Assembly (NCBI GenBank): GCA_963825625.1
Contig: CAWGUF010000026.1
Location: 62,001 to 126,000 of the forward strand
DNA length: 64,000 nucleotides
From: CAMDPA01 sp963825625
Lineage (GTDB): Bacteria; Pseudomonadota; Alphaproteobacteria; Rhizobiales; Hyphomicrobiaceae
Direction: 5' to 3'
The notes below the pieces were generated by a model, which did no database searches, was not told where the DNA came from, and saw nothing but the letters and a program-made list of their open reading frames with translations. Within the stretch, counting starts at the first letter, position 1; every line of letters starts with the position of its first letter. The position numbers were made by a program, and so were the translations under genes. This document shows, in pieces, positions 19,032-27,700 of the stretch.

Positions 19032-20702
19032 TCACGGTCGCGTGCTGGCGGCAATGGTGGTGAGAAGCGGGCCGGTACGGCGAATTACGGCGGCGGCCAG
19101 AGGTGCAGCATTGGCCCCGGCAACGATCCGGCCTCCCGCCTCCGCGGTGGGCCTGGGCTCTACCAGCAGCACCAGTACGACGTATCGTGGCCGGCTGATC
19201 GGGAAGGCGGCAGCGAAGGACGATATGACCGACGTTTCGCGGTAGTTTCCGCCGATTGCCATTTCGGCGGTTCCTGTCTTGCCGCCGATCTCATAGCCGG
19301 GCACGGCCGCGCGTTGGCCCGTACCGCCGGGTTCGGACACGTTGCGCCGCAGCATGTCGCGCAGCATCGCGCTGACCTGCGGTCGCACAACGCGCGCGTC
19401 CGACGGCAAGGCCGGCTGAGTTCCAGGTGCCGGCCGCACGAAGTGCGGGGTGATTTTCAGGCCGCCGTTGACGAGCGCGGCAGTGGCTGCAGCAAACTGC
19501 AATGCCGGGACTGAGAGGCCATGGCCATATGAGATCGTGACGGTCTCCGCTTCTCCCCATCGCTCGGGCAAAACCGGAGCCGCGGCGATGCCGACCTCGG
19601 TGACGAGGCGTTCGTTCAATCCGAGCCGTTGCAGGAACGAGCGTTGTCGCTCGCTGCCGGCGAGCAGGGCAAGACGGCCTGCGCCGACGTTGGACGACCG
19701 CACCAGAATCTCAGTGACAGTGAGGGGGCGGGGTGAAGGGTGCGGATCGACGATCGTATGGGCGCCTGCCTGCAACGGCGTGGTGACGTCGATGGTCGTG
19801 GTCGGCGATGCGAGGCCGTTCTCGAGCACCATTGCGACGGTCATCAGCTTGAAGACGGAGCCCAGCTCATACCCGGCAGTGTGAAGCCGGTCCAGGCGCT
19901 CCGGCTGCAATGCCTCCGCCGGCGAGGCGGGGTCGAGGTCGGGTAACGAGGCCGCGGCCAGGACCTCGCCGCCAACCGCGTCCAGAATGACGCCGGCTGC
20001 ACCGCGGCTCGCGTACTTGGCCATGGCCGTGGCCAGCTCTTCCTCGAGGCCGTGCTGGATGCCAATATCGATCGTCAATTCCACGGGCGGCCGGTCCGTG
20101 TCACCGGCAAGGCCCGATTCGAGGCCGAGCGCGACGTCGATATGGCGCTCGAGCCCGGAAATACCTTTGTTGTCGACGTTGACGCTGCCGAGGATGTGGC
20201 CGGCAAGCCGGCCTTGCGGGTAGCGGCGTTTGGGTTCGGTGCGGAATTCCAGACCAGGGAATCCGAGGTTGTGGACGCGCTGGGCTGTCGGGGCGGCAAG
20301 ACCGCGCTTGATCCAGACGAACCGTTTCGACTTGTCGGCCAACTGGGCGCGAAGCTCGCGGCGGTTCAATTCCGGAAAGATACGGGTCAGTGCCTCGGAG
20401 GCCTCGTCCGCATCGAGTATGGTCTGGGGGTCGGCGAACAGCGAATAGGCAGCCAGGTCGGTTGCCAGCAGACGGCCATTGCGGTCCACGATGTCGGGGC
20501 GCGAATAGGTATGCACGACAGGCTGGGCGGACTGCATCGCCAGCCGTGTGTCCTGTCCCGCCAGTGCAAGGCGCACGAGCTGGACGGACACGGCGCCGAA
20601 GCCCATGGCCATAACGGCTATCAGTCCAACCGACAGTGCGAAGCGCAGATTGCCGTTGCCTCGATCGGCGGCGGCGGCAGGGTGCGGGCTGTCCGGCGCC
20701 AT
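19032..20702 (-). CDS. ftsI: Peptidoglycan transpeptidase FtsI (penicillin-binding protein 3)
   Basis: Septal D,D-transpeptidase of the divisome. It has a single N-terminal membrane anchor (RFALSVGLIAVMAMGFGAV), a PBP dimerisation region (YSRPDIVDRNGRLLATDLAAYSLFADP), and the penicillin-binding motifs: SVFK in YELGSVFKLMT (SxxK), SSN (SxN), and KTGT in YEIGGKTGTAEM. Length of 556 residues is normal. It follows ftsL by 27 bases. In most bacteria murE comes next in this cluster; here the TPR-OmpA gene does. Confidence 0.96.
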   Translation of the reverse strand: MAPDSPHPAAAADRGNGNLRFALSVGLIAVMAMGFGAVSVQLVRLALAGQDTRLAMQSAQPVVHTYSRPDIVDRNGRLLATDLAAYSLFADPQTILDADEASEALTRIFPELNRRELRAQLADKSKRFVWIKRGLAAPTAQRVHNLGFPGLEFRTEPKRRYPQGRLAGHILGSVNVDNKGISGLERHIDVALGLESGLAGDTDRPPVELTIDIGIQHGLEEELATAMAKYASRGAAGVILDAVGGEVLAAASLPDLDPASPAEALQPERLDRLHTAGYELGSVFKLMTVAMVLENGLASPTTTIDVTTPLQAGAHTIVDPHPSPRPLTVTEILVRSSNVGAGRLALLAGSERQRSFLQRLGLNERLVTEVGIAAAPVLPERWGEAETVTISYGHGLSVPALQFAAATAALVNGGLKITPHFVRPAPGTQPALPSDARVVRPQVSAMLRDMLRRNVSEPGGTGQRAAVPGYEIGGKTGTAEMAIGGNYRETSVISSFAAAFPISRPRYVVLVLLVEPRPTAEAGGRIVAGANAAPLAAAVIRRTGPLLTTIAASTRP

Positions 20703-20729
20703 TGTGTCAAACCCAGAGTGTTGGCCCGC

Positions 20730-21035
20730 TCATCTGGTCAAAGGAGATGGCGCGGTGGAGGCATCGGCGGGCAGCACGTCTTGCAGTGCGACCCAGGAAG
20801 TGCCGGCGCTTGGCTGCATGCCGAGCGCGCGTGCGGCCGGCTCGATGCGGGCGGGTCTGGCAAGCTCCGCCCGCCGCGCCTTGAGACTGGCGATCTCGCC
20901 GGTCAATTGCTCGTGCTGGCGTTCCTGATTACGGACCTCCGCCTGAATGCGGCGGGTATCGATGCTTTCTGCATAAAGGACATAGGCGGTCACCATGGTC
21001 ATCGCCATGGCAAGGGCTGTCGGTGCCATCCGCAT
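20730..21035 (-). CDS. ftsL: Cell-division protein FtsL
   Basis: Small bitopic divisome protein (101 residues) linking FtsB/FtsQ and activating FtsWI. The start ATG 21035 gives a short cytoplasmic end, one membrane segment (TALAMAMTMVTAYVLYAES), and a periplasmic coiled coil (TRRIQAEVRNQERQHEQLTGEIA, in parts). Identification rests on this topology and on its place between rsmH and ftsI. The frame extends 41 codons upstream into rsmH; those residues are Arg/Ser-rich shadow and were left out. Confidence 0.9.
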   Translation of the reverse strand: MRMAPTALAMAMTMVTAYVLYAESIDTRRIQAEVRNQERQHEQLTGEIASLKARRAELARPARIEPAARALGMQPSAGTSWVALQDVLPADASTAPSPLTR

Positions 21036-21069
21036 GCGGTGCTCCCTTCTGCTGCCTAATCGAGCACGC

Positions 21070-22188
21070 TCAGTCGATGCGCGGTAGACCGAGTGCTTGC
21101 GGCTCGAGGCCAGGGGCATCTGGTCCCCAGGCCGGAGCAGGCGTGCGCTCGGCGACACGCAGCCGCCCTGAACGAGAGCGTGGGTTCAGGGCGATCTCAT
21201 CCGGCTTTGGACTTATCGGCTTAGGGTTAACGATTCGGAAACTCGGCTCGGGCGTGCGACGTTCCGGAGCGTGGCGGGAGCCGCCGCCGCCGCGGACCGA
21301 CACTGCCGCCATGAAGCGCTTGACGATGCGGTCTTCCAGCGAATGAAAGGTGACGACAGCTAGCCGGCCGCCCGGTTTCAGCAGAAGCTCAGCGGCCAGC
21401 AAACCGCGCAGCAGCTGGCCCAACTCGTCGTTGACGTAGAGGCGGAGGGCCTGGAAGGTTCTGGTCGCGGGATGCTTGTCACCGGGACGGCCGCGGCCGA
21501 GAACGCCGATGACGATCCCGGCAAGCTCGGATGTTCGGGTGATGGGCATTTCGTCGCGCCGCCGCAGGATGGCCCGGGCGATGGCGCGCGACCGCTTTTC
21601 CTCGCCGAGGTGGAATAGAATGTCGGCGAGGTGTGATTCGCTTGCCGTGTTGACGACCTGCGCAGCCGAAGGCGCAGCGAAGGCGGTGGTGCCAGTGCCA
21701 GGCGCGGCCGACATGCGCATGTCCAGCGGACCGTCGGACTGGAACGAGAAGCCACGTTCGGCCGTGTCCAGTTGCATGGAGGAAACGCCGAGGTCGAATA
21801 CGATGCCATCGAGCGTGGCAAGATGGTCGGCAGCATCATCGAGCAGATTGCCGAAGGGCTGGTGGTGCAGCTCAAGTCGCGGTGCGAAGCTGGCTGCGAG
21901 AGCGTTGCCCGACTCGATGGCTGAAGGATCGCGATCGAGTGCGATCACGCGGGTTGCGGCTGCGTCCAGAATAGCCTTGGTGTAGCCGCCGGCTCCGAAT
22001 GTCGCATCGAGATAGCTGCCGCCGTCGCGGGGTTGCAGAGCCGCGATGACCTCGGCGAGAAGCACGGGAACATGGCGGTCGGACGATTTCAGGCCGAGCG
22101 AGGTGGTGGCCCGGGCCTCGCACCCGGGCCAGCCTCTCGTCATCCTGATGTCCGGGCTGATGTCCGGGCGGCTTTGTAGGCTCGCCAC
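21070..22188 (-). CDS. rsmH: 16S rRNA (cytosine1402-N4)-methyltransferase RsmH
   Basis: SAM-dependent methylation of C1402 in 16S rRNA. Signatures: HVPVLLAEVIAALQP, DATFGAGGYTKAIL (SAM loop), VFDLGVSSMQLD, ERGFSFQSDGPLDMRM, and VVTFHSLEDRIVKRF. It is 372 residues from GTG 22188, with an AAGG overlapping the mraZ stop, which suggests translational coupling; ATG 22143 is an alternative start. The C-terminus carries a proline-rich tail of about 25 residues beyond the usual end. Confidence 0.95.
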   Translation of the reverse strand: MASLQSRPDISPDIRMTRGWPGCEARATTSLGLKSSDRHVPVLLAEVIAALQPRDGGSYLDATFGAGGYTKAILDAAATRVIALDRDPSAIESGNALAASFAPRLELHHQPFGNLLDDAADHLATLDGIVFDLGVSSMQLDTAERGFSFQSDGPLDMRMSAAPGTGTTAFAAPSAAQVVNTASESHLADILFHLGEEKRSRAIARAILRRRDEMPITRTSELAGIVIGVLGRGRPGDKHPATRTFQALRLYVNDELGQLLRGLLAAELLLKPGGRLAVVTFHSLEDRIVKRFMAAVSVRGGGGSRHAPERRTPEPSFRIVNPKPISPKPDEIALNPRSRSGRLRVAERTPAPAWGPDAPGLEPQALGLPRID

Positions 22189-22200
22189 CCCGTTTCGCCT

Positions 22201-22719
22201 TCATTCCCGCGCTCCGCCTTCGCCGCCCCGGTTCTCGTCATCGTCGGGACGGCGCCCCACTCCGAAAAGCCTGCGGTGGTCCTGCACTTTCTGTCTGGCG
22301 CGTTCGCGGCGCTCGTGGAAGCGCTCAGGTTGCCACATCTGGAACTTGTCGCCCAAGCCGACAAAAGTGATCTGGCCAGTGACGCCGGCGTGGGCGCGAA
22401 GCCCTTCAGGAAGGACGATGCGTCCGTCGCCATCGATCTGGAGGACCTGGACATCGCCATAGAGCGCGACAGAGAGCTCGTCCCGCTCGTCCGAGTAGTC
22501 CGGCAAATCAGCGAGAAGGCGATCGATCTTCTGCGCAAGTCTCTCGCCGCCCGCATCGAGTGCTGGAGCATCGAGCGAAGGGTAGCAGTAGATGCCAACG
22601 GCGCCGCTGCCGCCAGCGGTGTAAGCGTCGCGCTCAAGTACAGCGCGGAATGGCGCCGGAATGGAGACACGTCCCTTGGCGTCGATCTTGTTCGTGAATG
22701 TTGAGACAAAGCGGTCCAT
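22201..22719 (-). CDS. mraZ: Transcriptional regulator MraZ
   Basis: First gene of the division/cell-wall cluster; a DNA-binding AbrB-fold protein that regulates its own operon by binding TGGG repeats. Start ATG 22719: MDRFVSTFTNKIDAKGRVSI. Two MraZ repeats are seen, with motifs DAKGRVSIPAPFR and GDGRIVLPEGLRAHAG. Length is 172 residues, with an extra charged C-terminal tail (RRPDDDENRGGEGG). Candidate binding boxes lie 254-298 bases upstream (separate entry). Confidence 0.94.
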   Translation of the reverse strand: MDRFVSTFTNKIDAKGRVSIPAPFRAVLERDAYTAGGSGAVGIYCYPSLDAPALDAGGERLAQKIDRLLADLPDYSDERDELSVALYGDVQVLQIDGDGRIVLPEGLRAHAGVTGQITFVGLGDKFQMWQPERFHERRERARQKVQDHRRLFGVGRRPDDDENRGGEGGARE

Positions 22720-22972
22720 TCCTTGCGTTGTTCGCCTCTGCTGACGCCAACCTCCGCTCAACTAACTCCCAACACCACATCAACTGCCCGCCATCTGCAC
22801 TTCCAGCACTGCGCTGGCGGCGGTCGTCGTATGCCCCCGCCTGCGGCTTTCGCCCCGGTATGGCCAACGAGGCCATGCGGTCACGAAAGAAAAAGGGATG
22901 TGGCGGTCGCTCTTGCGTGCGGCCCTCAACGCTCGAAGGCGCCCTGCCACTATCCCATTGCCCACATGCGGA

Positions 22973-23016
22973 TGGGCATTGGTGGGATTGCATGGGATTT
23001 GATGGGTGTCAATGGA
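22973..23016. promoter_or_regulatory. MraZ-box array: TGGG repeated every 10 bp
   Basis: On the plus strand TGGG starts at 22973, 22983, 22993 and 23003, followed by TGGA at 23013; spacing is exactly 10 bp each time. MraZ of other bacteria binds TGGG(N)6 repeats upstream of mraZ, so this is probably the autoregulatory operator. It lies unusually far (254 bp) from the mraZ start, so a long leader or upstream promoter is implied. Partial CCCA copies at 22953-22964 create a mirrored half. Confidence 0.85.
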
Positions 23017-23111
23017 ATGTTAAGGTTTTCCAGGGGGGAGCTGCTTTTCAATTGTGTTTTATTGGCCACGATGACGTTGGTCTTGGTGGGAGCCGAAATC
23101 GGCCGGAGACG

Positions 23112-23142
23112 CAAAAAAGCCCGGCTGCATGACAGCCGGGCC
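23112..23142 (-). terminator. Rho-independent terminator of gltBD
   Basis: On the minus strand a nine-base-pair stem GCCCGGCTG-tcatg-CAGCCGGGC (plus positions 23119-23141) is followed by TTTTTT (plus strand A-tract 23113-23118). It lies about 35 bases after the gltD stop. Confidence 0.93.
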
Positions 23143-23174
23143 CAGTTTGACGAATGATGTGAGAACAGCGGGCG

Positions 23175-24614
23175 CTAACGCGGCAGATCCGTCCTGCCCA
23201 TCAGCATGCGGTCTATGCTGGCAGCGGCTTGGCGACCTTCGCGGATGGCCCATACCACGAGGGACTGCCCGCGTCTGATGTCGCCGGCTGCAAACAACTT
23301 CTTGTGGCCCTTAACCCGGTAATCGCGGTCCTCGGCATCGAGGCCCTTGAAGCGACCGCGCGGGACAACGTCGAGGTCGAGCTCCTTGATGAGGTCGCTC
23401 TCGTCAGGTCCGGAAAAGCCCATGGCGAACAGCACCAGGTCTGCCGGCATCTCGCCCTCGGTGCCGGGGATGGGCTGCAGCTTGGCGTCGACACGGGTGA
23501 ACTTCAGCGCTTTGACCTTGCCGTCCTTGCCGGCGAAACCTGTCGTCGAGATCGAATACTCAACCTGCGCGCCTTCGGCCTGGCTCGAGGAGACGCGCAA
23601 CTTCAGAGGCCAATGCGGCCAGCTCAGAGCCTTGTTCTCCATCTCCGGCGGTTGCGGCATGATCTCGAGCTGGGTGACGCTCCTGGCGCCCTGGCGGAAG
23701 CTGGTGCCGATGCAGTCCGAGCCGGTGTCACCGCCGCCGATGACCACGACGTGCTTGTCCTTGGCGCTGATCTGCTTTGTTTTCGGGGGCAGCTTCTCAT
23801 CCGATACGCGCCGGTTCTGTTGCGGAAGGAAATCCATCGCGAAGTGCAGGCCGTCGAGATTACGCCCGTCGGTGTCCGCGAACAGGTCGAAAGGCTTCTC
23901 GGAGCCACCAGTGAGAAGCACCGCGTCGTACTGTTCCTGCAGTTTCTTCGCCTTCACGTCCTTGCCGACGGTGATGCCGTAATGGAACGTGACGCCTTCG
24001 GCCTCCATCTGCGTCACGCGGCGGTCGATGATGGTTTTCTCCATCTTGAAATCGGGGATGCCGTAACGCAACAGGCCGCCGGCCTTGGCATTCTTCTCGT
24101 AGACGTGCACGTCGTGGCCAGCGCGGGCGAGCTGCTGGGCGGCGGCGAGGCCGGCGGGGCCGGAGCCGACGATCGCGACCTTGTTGCCGGTTTTTTTCTC
24201 CGGCGGTTGCGGCGTGATCCATCCTTCCTGCCAGGCCTTGTCGGCGACGGCGCATTCGATGGTCTTTATCGTGACCGGGATGTCCTCGATGTTGAGGGTG
24301 CACGCCGCTTCGCACGGCGCCGGGCAGACACGGCCGGTCACCTCGGGGAAGTTGTTGGTGGAATGGAGGTTCTCGGCCGCAGTCTGCCAGTCGCCATTGT
24401 AGACGAGGTCATTCCAGTCCGGGATCTGATTGTTTACCGGGCAGCCGTTGTGGCAATAGGGGATGCCGCAGTCCATGCAGCGCGCGGCTTGCGTGCGCGT
24501 GGCTTCGTCGCCCAGTGGCACGACAAATTCCTGCCAGTGCTTCACGCGTTCCTCGACCGGCCGGTATTTGCGGTCTGTGCGCTCGATTTCCATGAAGCCG
24601 GTGATCTTGCCCAT
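23175..24614 (-). CDS. gltD: Glutamate synthase (NADPH) small subunit
   Basis: Passes electrons from NADPH through FAD and iron-sulfur clusters to the large subunit. It is 479 residues. Cys-rich CMDCGIPYCHNGCP and VCPAPCEAACTL bind [4Fe-4S] clusters. FAD site: VAIVGSGPAGLAAAQQLA. NADPH site: VVVIGGGDTGSDCIG. C-terminal FAD contact: LFAAGDIRRGQSLVVWAI. It is separated from gltB by 104 bases on the same strand, with a terminator after it. Confidence 0.97.
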   Translation of the reverse strand: MGKITGFMEIERTDRKYRPVEERVKHWQEFVVPLGDEATRTQAARCMDCGIPYCHNGCPVNNQIPDWNDLVYNGDWQTAAENLHSTNNFPEVTGRVCPAPCEAACTLNIEDIPVTIKTIECAVADKAWQEGWITPQPPEKKTGNKVAIVGSGPAGLAAAQQLARAGHDVHVYEKNAKAGGLLRYGIPDFKMEKTIIDRRVTQMEAEGVTFHYGITVGKDVKAKKLQEQYDAVLLTGGSEKPFDLFADTDGRNLDGLHFAMDFLPQQNRRVSDEKLPPKTKQISAKDKHVVVIGGGDTGSDCIGTSFRQGARSVTQLEIMPQPPEMENKALSWPHWPLKLRVSSSQAEGAQVEYSISTTGFAGKDGKVKALKFTRVDAKLQPIPGTEGEMPADLVLFAMGFSGPDESDLIKELDLDVVPRGRFKGLDAEDRDYRVKGHKKLFAAGDIRRGQSLVVWAIREGRQAAASIDRMLMGRTDLPR

Positions 24615-24718
24615 CGGTCAGTTCCCGTGTGTCGGATCGGTGCAGATGCTTCTTTGGCCAGTGTTATGGCCAGTGCTATGGTCTGATGTCGTGCGGTGCC
24701 GTGCCTGTTGCGTCCGGC

Positions 24719-27700
24719 TTACACCTTCACACCGATCTCCAGTACGTCAAAACCCGTCTTGTCCGCGGCCTGGGCGGCGCCCATTTTCTGCAGCGCCTCG
24801 CGGTACTCGACCGGCATCACCTTCTTGAACTTAGGCAGCCACGTTTTCCAGTCGGCCAGGATCATCTTGGCTTTCGCGGAATTGGTGTAGTGCATGTGGC
24901 GCGTGATGAGGCGATGCAGGCGCTCGGCGTCCTGCTGCGTCATGTCGGCCATGACATCGACGAGACCGTGGCTTTCCAGGCTTGCCGTCTGGCCTTCGAG
25001 GCGGCGCATCACCTCCTCTTCGGCGGGGATCGGCGACAGGTCGATCATGGCCAGGTTGCAGCGCTGGTCGAAGTCGCCCTTCTCGTCGAGCACATAGGCA
25101 ATGCCGCCCGACATGCCAGCGGCGAAGTTGCGACCGGTTTGGCCGAGAACGACAACGACGCCGCCGGTCATGTATTCGCAGCCGTGGTCGCCGGTGCCTT
25201 CCACCACGGCAATGGCGCCGGAGTTGCGCACCGCGAAGCGCTCGCCGGCAATGCCGCGGAAGTAGCACTCGCCGGTGATGGCTCCGTACAGCACAGTGTT
25301 GCCGACGATGATGCTTTGTTCAGGCACGATGCCGGACTTGGGGTCTGGCCTGACGATCAGCTTGGCGCCCGACAATCCCTTGCCAACGTAGTCGTTGGCC
25401 TCGCCGATCAGGTCGAGTGTCAGCCCGCGCGCACCCCAGGCGCCGAAGCTCTGGCCGGCAATGCCCTTCAGGGTCAGCCAGATGGAGTCCTCCGGCAGGC
25501 CGTCGTGGCCGTGCCGTTTGGCGATCTCGCCGGATAGCATGGCGCCGCAGGTGCGGTCGCGGTTGGAGATGACGACCGGCTTCTTGGGGTCGCTCTGGTA
25601 GCGACTGCCGCCCTCGATGGCGGCCTTCGTCATCTTGATGAGCTTGTTGTCCAGCACCTTCTCAAGGCCGTGATCCTGTCGTTCGCAATTATAGCTGGCG
25701 ACGCCCTCGGGGACCTGAGGCTTGAAGAACAGCTTGCGGAAGTCCAGGCCGCGGGCCTTGTAGTGGCGGATGGCGCGCTCCTTATCCAGACAATCGGACT
25801 GGCCGATCATCTCGTTGAAGGTGCGGAAGCCGAGAGCCGCCATGTGCTCGCGCACCTGCTCGGCCACGAAGAAGAAGAAGTTGACGACGTGCTCGGGCTT
25901 GCCCTTGAAGCGCGCCCTGAGCTCCGGGTCCTGCGTCGCGATGCCGACCGGGCAGGTGTTGAGGTGGCACTTGCGCATCATCAGACAGCCGGTGGCAATC
26001 AGCGGTGCGGTGGCGAAGCCGAATTCGTCGGCACCGAGCATGGCGCCGATCACCACGTCACGGCCCGTGCGGATGCCGCCATCTACCTGAACGGCGATGC
26101 GTCCGCGCAAGCGGTTGGCGACGAGCGTCTGATGGGTTTCAGCGAGGCCAATTTCCCAGGGGGAACCTGCGTGCTTGATGGAGGTCAGCGGCGAAGCTCC
26201 CGTGCCGCCCTCGAAACCGGCAATCGTGACGTGGTCGGCACGCGCCTTGGCAACGCCTGCCGCAACCGTGCCGACGCCGACCTCGGAGACGAGCTTTACC
26301 GAGACGTCACCAGCGGGATTGGTGTTCTTGAGGTCGAATATGAGCTGGGCGAGGTCCTCGATCGAGTAGATGTCGTGGTGCGGCGGCGGGGAGATGAGGC
26401 CGACGCCGGGGGTGGAGTGGCGGACCTTGGCGATCACCTGGTCGACCTTGTGGCCTGGGAGCTGACCACCCTCGCCAGGCTTGGCACCTTGCGCCATCTT
26501 GATCTGCATCATGTCGGAGTTGACAAGATATTCCGTGGTAACGCCGAACCGGCCCGAGGCGACCTGCTTGATGGCGGAGCGCATCGAATCGCCGTTCGGA
26601 AGCGGTTTGAAGCGATCGGACTCCTCGCCGCCCTCGCCGGTGTTGGAGCGGCCGCCAATGCGGTTCATCGCAATGGCCAGTGTGGTGTGTGCTTCGCGGC
26701 TGATCGAGCCGTAGCTCATGGCGCCGGTGGCAAATCGCTTGACGATGCTGGCCGCCGGCTCAACCTCATCCAACGGAATTGGCTTGCGGTCGATCTCCTT
26801 GGCGTCCTTGATCCGGAACAGCCCGCGCAGCGTCATCAGTTGTTCGTTCTGCTCGTCGATCTGGCGGGCGTAGTCGCGGTACTTTTGCGGAACCTTACCG
26901 GCCTGTGCGTCTGCGGCGTCTGTGCCGCGCACGGCGTGCTGCAGGTCAGCGATGACGGTCGGGCGCCACACATGCGCTTCGCCACGGATCCGATAGGCGT
27001 ATTCGCCGCCGACATCGAGTGCGTTGGCGAGCACGGGGACATTGCCGAACGCCTGGCGATGGCGCTCGACGGTCTCGCGGGCAATCTGGCCGAGACCGAC
27101 GCCTTCCACCTGGGTATGGGTGCCGGTAAAATAACGCTCGACGAACGAGGTGCGGAGGCCGACGGCATCGAAGATCTGGGCGCCGCAATACGACTGGTAG
27201 GTCGAGATGCCCATTTTCGACATCACCTTCAGCAGGCCCTTGTCGATAGCCTTGATATAGCGCTTCTGGACGTCCTTCAGAGTGAGCTGCTCGTCGAGCT
27301 TCGGCAGCAGGTCGGCCAGCGTTTCGAAAGCCAGATAAGGGTTGATCGCTTCCGCGCCATAGCCGGCGAGGGTGGCGAACTGGTGCACCTCGTGCGCCTC
27401 TCCAGTCTCGACGACCAGCCCGACGGAGGTGCGCAGGCCCTGGCGGATCAGGTGATGGTGCACGGCCGAGGTTGCCAGCAGGGAGGGAACGGCGACACGG
27501 TCCGGGCCCATCGCGCGATCGGACAGAATGATGATGTTGTAGTCGCCGGAGCGAACGGCCTCCTCAGCCTCGGCGCAAACGACGTCGAGGGCGTCCGACA
27601 TGCCACGGGCAGCAAGCTCGGCGGAATAGGTGATGTCGATGGTCACGGAGGTGAAATGGTTGTCCGGCACCTCACCGATCTGGCGAATGCGCTCGAGATC

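Noticed and set aside
22940..23015. TTGACA on the minus strand near 23010 as the mraZ promoter
   Set aside because: TTGACA is present, but no acceptable -10 lies at 16-18 bases, and it overlaps the MraZ boxes by chance of sequence.
23229..24686. 485-codon plus-strand frame opposite gltD
   Set aside because: Complement of gltD, which has all its cluster and nucleotide motifs.
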